Positions 1-7,069 of a DNA stretch of 64,000 bases are shown here, piece after piece; within the stretch, counting starts at the first letter, position 1, and the number at the start of each line of letters is the position of its first letter. Location: the NCBI GenBank assembly GCA_015056655.1, contig SVFV01000019.1, positions 1-64,000 on the forward strand, given 5' to 3'. The position numbers and the translations under genes were made by a program. The notes under the pieces are model-generated. The model did no database searches and was not told the DNA's origin. It saw nothing but the letters and a program-made list of their open reading frames with translations. Origin of the DNA: Butyrivibrio sp. (GTDB lineage: Bacteria > Bacillota > Clostridia > Lachnospirales > Lachnospiraceae).

Positions 1-8
1 ACTGAAAT

Positions 9-377
9 TCAAAGTTTTATTATCGTCGCAAGTTTCTTTCCGCATAGAATTCCAAATATGCAGCAACAACAACTCAGTGCCACATATAATCCGCCATTCA
101 TATATTGTTTCTTCTCAAACAAATTAAAAGCTTCAAGGGAAAATGTAGAGAATGTGGTAAAACCTCCACACACCCCTGTCTTCCAGAAAAGAATGGTATT
201 ATCAGATACACTTTCTCGGTTACTGGTAATTCCAACAACGAATCCAATTAGTATGGCACCGAGGATATTTGTAATCAGAGTTAATATCGGAAAATAAGTC
301 TTAACAGGAATCAGACTTATTGCATATCGCGCTACTGCACCCAAGGCACCACCAAGTGCTACAAATAGAAAATTCAT
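9..377 (-). CDS. crcB: Fluoride channel/exporter CrcB (FluC)
   Basis: A 122-residue, very hydrophobic protein, the normal length for the CrcB/FluC family of dual-topology fluoride channels in the cytoplasmic membrane. Family hallmarks are visible: GGALGAVARY near residues 9-18, an Asn at 37 in TNILG, and the GGFTTFSTFS segment at 71-80 that carries the pore Phe and Ser/Thr residues. Four membrane segments are expected. A run of four Cys sits in the last helix. No second crcB copy is seen beside it, so it would act as a homodimer. No convincing fluoride riboswitch was found in the 120 bases upstream. The role, expelling fluoride, is from family knowledge. Confidence 0.92.
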   Translation of the reverse strand: MNFLFVALGGALGAVARYAISLIPVKTYFPILTLITNILGAILIGFVVGITSNRESVSDNTILFWKTGVCGGFTTFSTFSLEAFNLFEKKQYMNGGLYVALSCCCCIFGILCGKKLATIIKL

Positions 378-426
378 ATCAACCTCTCTATTGCCATATA
401 TACTGAAATATACTCCTACCGGTCAC

Positions 427-513
427 TCATACTGTCCATTCCGTCCATTCTATGTGGTTGTATTTCATTACTTCATCAGCCTTTTTCATTCCAGTCTTCT
501 TATAAAAGCCTGT
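427..513 (-). pseudogene. Possible C-terminal remnant of a GNAT acetyltransferase
   Basis: In a different frame from the adjacent acetyltransferase, and overlapping its 3' end, the minus strand reads through GFYKKTGMKKADEVMKY and stops at 427-429. The FYKKTGM segment resembles the C-terminal beta strand and helix of GNAT enzymes. There is no start codon of its own, so it looks like the tail of a lost gene. It could also be chance; a protein search of this short peptide would decide. Confidence 0.3.
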
Positions 514-1054
514 CTGATCTTAGAATTGCATACCAACTGGAATCATTAAGTCCCTGGTTGTTAATATCTGAGCTACGGAGTGTCCCTTCGTACTTCATTC
601 CACATTTTTTCATGACCATACCGGAGTGTGGATTATTAACATCATGCCTTGATTCGATGCGATTTGCTTCCACCTTGTCAAAAAAGAAATCTATGACTGC
701 TTTTAATGCTTCAGATGTAATACCCTGATTCCACCAGCACCTTCCGATACAGTATCCGATATGAATCATGTTTATACTCTCTTTCATACCAACTGCAGAG
801 ATACTGCCTATTGGTTCATCTATTTCTTTTAGAACAATAGCCCACTGATAGTACTTCTCATCCTTATATGAATCCACCCACTGTTTTAAAATCTCTTTTG
901 TAACATCCACCGTTCCATGAGGTGGCCAAGTCAGATACTTAGTAACTTCTTCATCATTTGCCCAGTTCTTAAACATGGCATCGGCATCTTCACTCTTGAA
1001 TTGCCTCAGTATAAGTCTTTCTGTTTCGATAGTCTGTGTCCCACAATGCTTCAT
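500..1054 (-). CDS. GNAT family N-acetyltransferase, RimJ/RimL type
   Basis: A 184-residue protein beginning with the typical RimJ/RimL start (TIETERLILRQF at about 8-19). The acetyl-CoA-binding motif A region follows at about 98-118 (IGYCIGRCWWNQGITSEAL), then the V/IxxxNxxSxxxMxKxGM stretch at 131-153. The length is usual for ribosomal-protein-alanine or small-molecule acetyltransferases. The substrate cannot be told from sequence; members acetylate N-terminal amines of proteins or toxic small molecules. It is followed by a possible remnant of another GNAT gene, hinting at turnover of acetyltransferase genes here. Confidence 0.88.
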   Translation of the reverse strand: MKHCGTQTIETERLILRQFKSEDADAMFKNWANDEEVTKYLTWPPHGTVDVTKEILKQWVDSYKDEKYYQWAIVLKEIDEPIGSISAVGMKESINMIHIGYCIGRCWWNQGITSEALKAVIDFFFDKVEANRIESRHDVNNPHSGMVMKKCGMKYEGTLRSSDINNQGLNDSSWYAILRSDRLL

Positions 1055-1132
1055 CTTATCCTACTTTCCCTTTTCCCTATCATCTTTTCCGACAACTTAT
1101 GGATTATCATACCTTTTTTCAGACAAAAATAA

Positions 1133-1178
1133 AATAGCCCCGGACATCAACTAATCAAATCTTGATTCCAGAGCTATT
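1133..1178 (-). terminator. Intrinsic terminator of higBA
   Basis: Arms at 1133-1144 and 1167-1178 (AATAGCCCCGGA and TCCAGAGCTATT, 10 of 12 paired) are followed on the minus strand by a T-rich run. They lie directly after the higA stop codon. Confidence 0.7.
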
Positions 1179-1182
1179 ACAA

Positions 1183-1479
1183 TCATCCCTCTTTTACTGC
1201 GTCCAGAGGAAAGGGTATTACATTTGATGGTTCATTTTGTTGTGCTATCCATAGCGTCAGTTTCTGCTGCATATTCATCCAGCTTTCTGGAGATGTATTA
1301 GTTGCCTTGCTTATCCTTATGGCCATTTCCGGGCTAAGAGAAGCTTTCTCATTAACAAACTCTGACAAAGCTTTTCTACTTACTCCTAGCATTCTCGCTG
1401 CATCGGTAACTGTGAGATTCAATGGTTTCATTACATCTTCCAAGAATACATTTCCTGGATGTGTAGGTCTTCTAGTCAT
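1183..1479 (-). CDS. higA: HigA-type antitoxin, XRE family
   Basis: A 98-residue protein with the HigA signature: RRPTHPGNVFLEDVMKPL at the start, then a helix-turn-helix (LTVTDAARMLGVSRKALSEF, about 22-41) and SPEMAIRISKATNTSPE. HigA binds and neutralises HigB and represses the operon promoter by DNA binding. It lies 17 bases downstream of higB in the toxin-first order typical of higBA. A terminator follows at once. A perfect palindrome in the promoter upstream of higB is the obvious operator. On a plasmid such a pair usually acts as an addiction or phage-defence module. Confidence 0.93.
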   Translation of the reverse strand: MTRRPTHPGNVFLEDVMKPLNLTVTDAARMLGVSRKALSEFVNEKASLSPEMAIRISKATNTSPESWMNMQQKLTLWIAQQNEPSNVIPFPLDAVKEG

Positions 1480-1496
1480 GTATCTTTCCTCCTTCC

Positions 1497-1775
1497 TCAG
1501 TGATAGTCCATGTAGTCTACAAGAAATGCATCCTGACCCTCAAAGTAAAAAGTCATTCTCCAATTACCATTTACAGTAACAGCCCACATATCCTGCTTAT
1601 CACCTTTAAGTGAGTGTAATCTATACCCAGGCAAGTTCATATCTTGAGCACTGGTGCTGGCATCCAATCGGTCAAGCATTCTCGCTAATTTCGGTGCATG
1701 ATCTGGCTGAATTCCCTTCTTTGAACCAGTTTCATAGAAGTCTTTTAAGCCTTTATGTGCAAACGATTTTATCAT
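1497..1775 (-). CDS. higB: HigB-type toxin, RelE superfamily mRNA interferase
   Basis: A 92-residue RelE/ParE-fold protein with the canonical HigB opening (IKSFAHKGLKDFYETGSKKGI) and the usual HigB body, including LPGYRLHSLKGDKQDMWAVTVNGNWR. HigB cleaves mRNA on the ribosome. It is the first gene of the pair. The ATG lies only seven bases below a consensus -10 box, so the transcript would be leaderless or nearly so, and no Shine-Dalgarno sequence is available. The start is nonetheless well supported by the conserved N-terminus. Confidence 0.93.
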   Translation of the reverse strand: MIKSFAHKGLKDFYETGSKKGIQPDHAPKLARMLDRLDASTSAQDMNLPGYRLHSLKGDKQDMWAVTVNGNWRMTFYFEGQDAFLVDYMDYH

Positions 1776-1781
1776 GTCATC

Positions 1782-1810
1782 ATTATAACCTGTAACGTTA
1801 CAGGTGTCAA
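1782..1810 (-). promoter_or_regulatory. higBA promoter with palindromic operator in the spacer
   Basis: On the minus strand a perfect -35 (TTGACA, 1810-1805) and a perfect -10 (TATAAT, 1787-1782) are separated by exactly 17 bases. The perfect 18-bp palindrome ACCTGTAACGTTACAGGT (1788-1805) fills that spacer. This is the expected HigA-binding site. Confidence 0.8.
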
Positions 1811-1828
1811 ACTTCCTTTCTTTATTAT

Positions 1829-2266
1829 TTACCTTCTCCAGAATCTGATATTAAGCAAAATAGTTATAACTGTTCCAACACCAGTAATTATCAGCCGCGT
1901 GTTCATAGGTGTCACATCACTAAATTCATAGCATAGAAAAGCGACAACCAGACAGCCGATAATACTTCCCAAAATCTTGGCAATAGTAAAACAGTGCTCA
2001 AGAACAAGCGTAACAATTACAGTTACTCCATATATAATTAGGCTTGTCTTTGAATCCAATCCCATGTTCCGAGTAAGGAATAATGGAATAAAGCCAGCAC
2101 TGGCAGCATTGAGGATATCAATCCTCATAATGAGAATACCAACAGCTGAAATGACCAATGCCAACGGAATGGCTGCAATGCCTGCAAGAGCGCCGGCAGT
2201 GCTGCTTGAAACGCTGTCTGATACGCTATCATGTCTATTAAAGAAAAACTTATCTTCATCCCACAT
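1829..2266 (-). CDS. Predicted multi-pass membrane protein of unknown function
   Basis: A 145-residue protein with about four hydrophobic stretches (roughly residues 25-48, 55-65, 73-90 and 95-112), a further one at 125-140, and a short charged N-terminus. I do not recognise the family. Its ATG overlaps the TAA stop of the upstream ribbon-helix-helix gene (TAATG), so the two are translationally coupled and probably form the last two genes of one operon behind the replication block. It might be a plasmid-maintenance or entry-exclusion protein, but nothing in the sequence shows this. Confidence 0.6.
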   Translation of the reverse strand: MWDEDKFFFNRHDSVSDSVSSSTAGALAGIAAIPLALVISAVGILIMRIDILNAASAGFIPLFLTRNMGLDSKTSLIIYGVTVIVTLVLEHCFTIAKILGSIIGCLVVAFLCYEFSDVTPMNTRLIITGVGTVITILLNIRFWRR

Positions 2267-2706
2267 TATTTATCACCCTTTTTAATCTGATTCAATTTGT
2301 TGACATACACTGCAGCCCTGCAATAGAACTTGAGCTGCTCCTCGCCATCTTTTATAGTTGTAGCTCTCTCAACACCTTTTGCTGTACCCTTCTTGACTGC
2401 CTCATTAAACATCTTGCCAAGACGGGCTCTTATCTGAGCCGGTGATTCCTTGATCTTGTACTCTACAAGTACCTCATTCACATCTGCAAAAGTAGGAAGA
2501 TCTGCCAAAGTGAACTCTTTATCCATCTTCTTGGCTTCCTTGATCATCTCACCAACGGCCACTGTATAGTCGTAGGTAGTTCTTTTACCAAAGCGCTCTT
2601 CCAGCATCTCGCAGATAAAATAGTTTACTGTGATGTTCTGCTTCTTAGCTTCCTTCTCAATACGATCATACATATCCTGTGTAAGTGATAGATTTACTCT
2701 TGGCAT
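2266..2706 (-). CDS. Ribbon-helix-helix (Arc/CopG-like) DNA-binding protein
   Basis: A 146-residue protein whose first 45 residues (PRVNLSLTQDMYDRIEKEA, then NITVNYFICEMLEERF) have the beta-strand plus two-helix pattern of ribbon-helix-helix regulators. A longer, charged C-terminal domain of unknown type follows. It starts a two-gene operon under its own promoter. Two copies of a 15-bp direct repeat lie at that promoter, one inside the -35/-10 spacer, which suggests autoregulation. Its place beside the rep gene suggests control of copy number or partition. Confidence 0.65.
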   Translation of the reverse strand: MPRVNLSLTQDMYDRIEKEAKKQNITVNYFICEMLEERFGKRTTYDYTVAVGEMIKEAKKMDKEFTLADLPTFADVNEVLVEYKIKESPAQIRARLGKMFNEAVKKGTAKGVERATTIKDGEEQLKFYCRAAVYVNKLNQIKKGDK

Positions 2707-2719
2707 GTCTTCATCCTCC

Positions 2720-2779
2720 TATGAGTGTTGAACAGTTATGTTATATTTTGATTATATGAGTGTTGAACATATATGTCAA
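2720..2779 (-). promoter_or_regulatory. Promoter with two direct repeats upstream of the RHH gene
   Basis: On the minus strand TTGACA (2779-2774) and TATAAT (2756-2751) are 17 bases apart. The plus-strand repeat TATGAGTGTTGAACA occurs at 2720-2734 and 2755-2769, so one copy covers the spacer and the other lies between the -10 box and the start codon. These are likely sites for the RHH protein. Confidence 0.65.
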
Positions 2780-2784
2780 ATGCT

Positions 2785-3735
2785 CTACATGGCTCTGCAT
2801 GCCTGATCATGACTTACCTCGGACTGATAGTAGCTGCCCATGGTGGTAGGAGCATTGAAAAGAGCTGAAAGCAGATAATTCTTTATATTCCGAACCTTGG
2901 TAGTATTTCCCCTCATGCAGTCCATTACGTACTCTAGATGCATGTGGTTGAGCTTAAGGAACTTGGACTTAACCAAGTTTGTAGGATACTCGTTCTTGGA
3001 AATCCAGATTGTTGGATTCTGGCAAAGAACTGTCTCAAGCACCAGATCATAGATTCCTTCGATGATTTCTGTATCATGAGAATATCTTTCAAGCATGGTA
3101 TCAAGGCAGAGATTCTCCCTGACTATTTCGGCATAAGCGTTATACTCATCATTCAAATCGCTTTTCATCGAAGAGATATGATTAGTATTTATATCTCTTT
3201 TAGTATTATTAATATTAATATAATTAGGGTCGGATTCTCCGTGGTCTAGAACCGGATTTTTGCTTGGTCTAGAACCCGAAATTTCCGTGGTCTTGACCCC
3301 GATATTTCCGGGGTCTGAAATTTCTATGTTTGTGCCAGAACTTGGTTTTTCCAAGGTCTGAACATCTTCATTTTCTCTTGAAGCAAAGTTCTTGAGATAG
3401 ATCTTGGTAGGCTTCCCCTGGCCCTGCTTTTTGCGCTCTATGAGCCCATATTCCTCAAGACTCTTAAAAAGACATCTGATCTTATCTTCCCCACACCCCA
3501 GCATTTCTGCTGCTTCCTGCTGTGCAAAGTATATATATGCCCTCTGAAGCTCATCAAACCACTTATTTTTGAGGGATAATGACATTCTATCAAGCATAAG
3601 ACCGTAAAGAGTCTTAGCAAGCGCATCAAGCCCACTAAAATAGGTGTTTGTGAACAAAAGCTTTGGTATTCTGTAAAAGGCAAGCATTTCTGATTCCTGA
3701 CCGCTGAAATAGTCAAAAATAATTCTTTCGCTCAC
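2785..3735 (-). CDS. repA: RepA_N family replication initiator
   Basis: A 316-residue protein with a GTG start preceded by GGGAGG at 8 bases. Residues 8-115 match the RepA_N domain (replication initiator A, N-terminal): FYRIPKLLFTNTYFSGLDALAKTLYGLMLDRMSLS, then a winged-helix region ending GLIERKKQGQGKPTKIYLKNF. A low-complexity linker (about 120-190) and a C-terminal domain follow. RepA_N proteins start theta replication of large Firmicute plasmids and, in studied members, bind repeats inside their own gene. Here the linker DNA holds four copies of a 23-bp repeat next to an AT-rich tract, matching that design. Confidence 0.88.
   Translation of the reverse strand: MSERIIFDYFSGQESEMLAFYRIPKLLFTNTYFSGLDALAKTLYGLMLDRMSLSLKNKWFDELQRAYIYFAQQEAAEMLGCGEDKIRCLFKSLEEYGLIERKKQGQGKPTKIYLKNFASRENEDVQTLEKPSSGTNIEISDPGNIGVKTTEISGSRPSKNPVLDHGESDPNYININNTKRDINTNHISSMKSDLNDEYNAYAEIVRENLCLDTMLERYSHDTEIIEGIYDLVLETVLCQNPTIWISKNEYPTNLVKSKFLKLNHMHLEYVMDCMRGNTTKVRNIKNYLLSALFNAPTTMGSYYQSEVSHDQACRAM
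3170..3359. repeat. Iteron-like repeats and AT-rich tract inside repA (candidate oriV)
   Basis: The core GGTCT recurs at 3243, 3266, 3289 and 3312, a strict 23-bp period, within units resembling TTTCCGTGGTCTAGAACC. A looser fifth copy is at 3355. Since 23 is not a multiple of three, this is a DNA repeat and not a peptide repeat. An AT-rich stretch (3181-3227) adjoins, as expected of an unwinding element. Confidence 0.65.
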
Positions 3736-3800
3736 TCCTTTTTCCTCCCTTCAATGATTTTCTGCGACGTTCCATGGATTTAAGTGGTGCAATTTCTGCA

Positions 3801-4166
3801 CTACCCAATCAGTTGAAATCTGTATCTACGATTGAAATTTTTAACGTAGATCTTGCTTGGCTTACCTTTTGCCTGAAGCTTATATATAAGTCCAAATTCT
3901 TCCAGTTCATTCATACAATCAATAATTGTGTGCTTGGAGAAATTGATATCTTCCTGAATCTTGCTTAATGGGTATATGATGTAAACTCTGTTTTCATCAT
4001 CAAACCAATTGTGTTTTTTAGCTTCGCCCATGCGGTCCAAAAGAACTGCATAAAGCATTTTTGATGAAGCCGACAGGGAAGAAAAACTCTTCCCTGTAAG
4101 CAACTCCCTTGGTATCTCTACAGAAGCAAATTGCTGTGCCTGGGTATTATAAAAGTAGTCCATCAT
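3801..4166 (-). CDS. Short second RepA_N-domain protein
   Basis: About 121 residues, essentially only the RepA_N winged-helix domain: VEIPRELLTGKSFSSLSASSKMLYAVLLDRMGEAKKHNWFD, then a second helix block ending GLIYKLQAKGKPSKIYVKNF. The ATG at 4166 lies two bases below the parB stop and has GAGG nine bases upstream; an in-frame GTG at 4181 is the alternative. It is clearly paralogous to the N-terminus of the full-length RepA immediately downstream. With no C-terminal domain it could compete for the initiator sites or be a decayed duplicate. Confidence 0.75.
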   Translation of the reverse strand: MMDYFYNTQAQQFASVEIPRELLTGKSFSSLSASSKMLYAVLLDRMGEAKKHNWFDDENRVYIIYPLSKIQEDINFSKHTIIDCMNELEEFGLIYKLQAKGKPSKIYVKNFNRRYRFQLIG

Positions 4167-4167
4167 G

Positions 4168-5079
4168 TTATTGTTCCTCACTTTCCTGCGATGCCTTCCA
4201 TTGCTCCAATAGACTTACGATTACTCTTTCAATCTCTGACTGTGAATAATATGCAGGGAAGTATTTGTTAAGCTTACGTTCTGTGATAAGGATCTTCTTC
4301 CTGGTCTGTGGCGTGGATCTCTTTTGGATAAGGATGTCTATCATCTGTTCCTGTGTAAGAGAGTCATCATCACGATATTGACGAAGATCCATGAGCTGTT
4401 CCTGTTTGATCATGCCGTTTTCATGGATGTATTCCCATATCCATTGCTGATACTTGTGATTCAAATACGAAATCTCAACAGCGACAAGAAAAGACAACCT
4501 GCCTTCATCTACCATGTCCAAAAGCTTAGGGATAAGTTCAGTAAGCCTGATATATCTGAAAACTTGGGTTCTATTCAATCCATTTTCCTTCCCAATCAGA
4601 TCTCCAGAATTTGACTTTGTTGCATCATGAAACAAAGTTCCTGTAACTTGCTTTCCCTGATGTTTAATGGCATCCATCTTCATTTTGAAAGCAAATGCTT
4701 TCTCACTGGGCAAGATTTCTTCCCTCTGCATATTTGCATTAACCATGGCGATCGTTGCATCATCATTTGTCATTTCCTTGATGATTGCCGGTATCTTTCG
4801 AAGTCCAGCTCGTTTAGCCGCGTGAAGTCTTCTATGCCCTGAAATCATCTCGTAAGTTCCTTCATCATCCGGTCTTACTAGAACAGGAGTAAGCACTCCA
4901 CTTTCCTTGATGCTTTCAACAAGTTCTTCCATCTTTTCATCATCAACGACCCTGAAAGGATGGTTTTCAAAAGGATAGATAGTCATTACATCAAGATCTA
5001 CAGTCCCCTCGGTGCTTGGAACACCGAGGAGCTCATCTATACTAGATAGCTTTACTTTCTGACCAACTCTTTGTGCCAT
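4168..5079 (-). CDS. parB: ParB/Spo0J-family partition protein
   Basis: A 303-residue protein with the ParB N-terminal CTPase fold: PFRVVDDEKMEELVESIKESGVLTPVLVRP (41-70), the SGHRRLHAAK box (80-89) and NANMQRE (114-120). A helix-turn-helix region (GLNRTQVFRYIRLTELIP) follows near 165-185. ParB binds centromere sites (parS) and works with ParA to segregate the replicon. The start lies inside the parA 3' end with a strong AGGAGG upstream, giving a 38-bp overlap and tight coupling. Confidence 0.93.
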   Translation of the reverse strand: MAQRVGQKVKLSSIDELLGVPSTEGTVDLDVMTIYPFENHPFRVVDDEKMEELVESIKESGVLTPVLVRPDDEGTYEMISGHRRLHAAKRAGLRKIPAIIKEMTNDDATIAMVNANMQREEILPSEKAFAFKMKMDAIKHQGKQVTGTLFHDATKSNSGDLIGKENGLNRTQVFRYIRLTELIPKLLDMVDEGRLSFLVAVEISYLNHKYQQWIWEYIHENGMIKQEQLMDLRQYRDDDSLTQEQMIDILIQKRSTPQTRKKILITERKLNKYFPAYYSQSEIERVIVSLLEQWKASQESEEQ

Positions 5080-5854
5080 TGTTCATAACCTCCTTGATAA
5101 ATGACGTGTAAGCAAATGCTGCTTTTCCTTTTGGATCGTACTGATACAAACTGCTTCCTGAAGCACTTATTTCTGCAGCTCTTACTGAAAGAGGGATCTC
5201 AGTTTCAAAAACATTTATGCTTGAGGAATATACTTCGTAGATCTGAGCCGCTATATCTTTTGCATAATTGGTTCTGTTATCCACCATAGTGATGAGAATC
5301 CCCTCTATTTCGAGTTTTGGATTGAGCTGACGTTTTACTCTTCCAATTGTCTTTATAAGCTGCTGAAGGCCCTTTACAGGAAGATATGCTGCCTGGCACG
5401 GAATAATTACCGAATCCGCACAGGCAAGTGCATTGATCGTCATCATTCCAAGGGATGGCATACAGTCAATAATCACAAAATCATAAGTATTTCTGGCGTT
5501 ATCCACATATTCTCTGAGAATTGTTTCCCTGCTGATAACTCCGGTCATGCTTATTTCCAAGCTTGAGAGCTCAATATTTCCCGGCATCAGATCAACACCT
5601 TCTGCATGGTGGATAATTCCTTTTGATACATCCACGGGCTCATCATTGATAATATTTACAAGTGCGTTGGCAAGAGAATAATCAAGTCTGTCCGGTTCAT
5701 CGCATCCAAGACTTATTGACATGCTACCCTGAGGATCCGCATCTATCATGAGTACCTTGTAACCTTCTCGTGCAAGCCCAATACCAAGATTCACACTTGT
5801 TACCGTCTTCCCTACCCCACCTTTTTGGTTTGCTACTGCTATAACTTTAGACAT
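5042..5854 (-). CDS. parA: ParA/Soj-family partition ATPase
   Basis: A 270-residue P-loop ATPase. The deviant Walker A KGGVGKT is at 11-17, the A' motif DADPQGS at 38-44 and the Walker B VIIDCMPS ends near 134. The short form without an N-terminal HTH is the chromosomal/type Ib-like class. It forms ATP-dependent nucleoid-bound gradients that move ParB-parS complexes. It is the second gene of the operon DUF6462-parA-parB-rep-rep. Confidence 0.94.
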   Translation of the reverse strand: MSKVIAVANQKGGVGKTVTSVNLGIGLAREGYKVLMIDADPQGSMSISLGCDEPDRLDYSLANALVNIINDEPVDVSKGIIHHAEGVDLMPGNIELSSLEISMTGVISRETILREYVDNARNTYDFVIIDCMPSLGMMTINALACADSVIIPCQAAYLPVKGLQQLIKTIGRVKRQLNPKLEIEGILITMVDNRTNYAKDIAAQIYEVYSSSINVFETEIPLSVRAAEISASGSSLYQYDPKGKAAFAYTSFIKEVMNNGTKSWSESKAI

Positions 5855-5866
5855 CTCTTTTCCCCC

Positions 5867-6325
5867 TTATTCATCAAATGACTCAATAAACGCATCAATC
5901 TTTTCTGTGTTGCAGAGGACCACTCCCTTTACCTTTCTTGTTGCCTTGGCTTCCTTTGCAAGGCTTTCAAAGGTATGAAGCCCCATTGAATAGAGCTCTG
6001 CTCCCTCTGCGTACCTGACATATTTCTTTTTGCCTTCCTTAACGATTTCTGCTAAATCTTCGATTTTCTTTCTTCTAGCCATGAATACTTCCTCACTTTC
6101 GTTTCCTTCTTCACAAAATTGTTCAATGTACTGTTCGATCAAATCTAAGTCCACAAGGGCAGTTTTCCGAAGCTTTATATTGGCTTTAGCTTCTTTTGCC
6201 AGAGTCACAAATGACCAATATGCCATGCTGTAAAGTCTGGCTCCGTCCTGGTAGGTGCAATATCGATGTTCTTTTCCTTCAAGATACTTGTCTAAGTCAA
6301 CTGGTGGGGATTTTCCACGATTCAT
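5867..6325 (-). CDS. Tandem DUF6462-like protein at the head of the partition operon
   Basis: A 152-residue protein containing two copies of the same module: residues about 20-70 (YCTYQDGARLYSMAYWSF, then a VDLDLIEQYIEQF end) and about 98-150 (YVRYAEGAELYSMGLHTF, then an NTEKIDAFIESF end). The same module occurs singly beside each of the two integrases in this window, where it looks like a recombination directionality or excisionase-type DNA-binding protein (MerR/Xis-like winged helix). Here it is fused in tandem and ends 12 bases before parA, so it is probably a regulator or accessory factor of partition. The function is inference. Confidence 0.7.
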   Translation of the reverse strand: MNRGKSPPVDLDKYLEGKEHRYCTYQDGARLYSMAYWSFVTLAKEAKANIKLRKTALVDLDLIEQYIEQFCEEGNESEEVFMARRKKIEDLAEIVKEGKKKYVRYAEGAELYSMGLHTFESLAKEAKATRKVKGVVLCNTEKIDAFIESFDE

Positions 6326-6383
6326 CTGTAACCTCCGTTTCTGGTGTTACGAGATGCAATTAAGAAGATCAGAATTTAGGGTA

Positions 6384-6422
6384 CAAAAAAACCACATCTT
6401 CTCTTCCTTCGAGAAATGTGGT
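6384..6422 (-). terminator. Terminator-like hairpin in the leader of the partition operon
   Basis: Minus-strand ACCACATTTCTC and GAGAAGATGTGGT arms enclose a short loop and are followed by seven T. It lies upstream of the DUF6462-parA start, so it either ends upstream transcription or acts as an attenuator. Confidence 0.65.
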
Positions 6423-6468
6423 CAAATGTGTGATGTGTCTGAACCGATTATTCCTTTGACAATTACCC

Positions 6469-6500
6469 TGGGATAGAAACTTTTAAAAGTTCCTATCCCA
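6469..6500. repeat. 32-bp near-perfect palindrome upstream of parA operon (candidate parS)
   Basis: TGGGATAG at 6469 and CTATCCCA ending at 6500 flank a complementary centre (AACTTTTAAAAGTT with one mismatched pair outside it). It sits in the non-coding stretch upstream of the partition genes, a usual place for a centromere or operator. It could alternatively be a plus-strand terminator stem. Confidence 0.45.
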
Positions 6501-7069
6501 AAATGCGTTTTTTTAGCAAGTAGAAATTGTCTTTTGACACACCACTGATGTCCTATTTATTTTGAATAAAAACTACATACAAGTCCAAATAGCTCCGTAC
6601 TTGTCCAATGAATTCGTTGTAAAAATGTTGCATTTTTGGATAACATAGTACGTCTATGGATTTCAGTGATTCCTAATGAGTCCGTGTGTTACTTACTGGA
6701 TTTCAAGGTCGGGATTTTTTCCATCTCATAACATGTATTAGGCTATAGAAGTTCGTAGAATGTCTATCAGACATAAGACTAATGCCGGACTACTGTCCAT
6801 TTTGTTCCATAGGGTTCCCGTGTTCTGTAGTATTATTTGTGTCAGTACGGGTTCTATTTGTACCTCTATGGATTTTATTGCTAAGTGCCAGGTGAAAACA
6901 TGTCAACTATTTCAAGCAGGTGACAACACGTTTTCTTAAATGCATCTCGCAATTGATTTACTACTATATTATATGCTTTCTTGATTTCGCTGTCATTATT
7001 ATTTGATCCTTTTGTCAAAGATTTTTTAAAAGCAAATATATCGTGTTTATAATGACTGTAGCGCTACAC
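6501..7069. other. Non-coding interval upstream of the partition operon
   Basis: No plausible gene in about 570 bases. The heptamer CTATGGA occurs at 6654 and 6866 and inverted at 6806; within the direct copies an 11-mer (TCTATGGATTT) is repeated at 6653 and 6865. The region may be part of a centromere, but the repeats are too sparse to be sure. Confidence 0.35.

Noticed and set aside
378..480. Fluoride riboswitch before crcB
   Set aside because: No conserved pseudoknot motif (GG-GAUGG, then CUGAU) can be found in the short leader.
3231..3318. Possible peptide repeat in RepA
   Set aside because: The 23-bp period is not a multiple of three, so the repetition is at DNA level.
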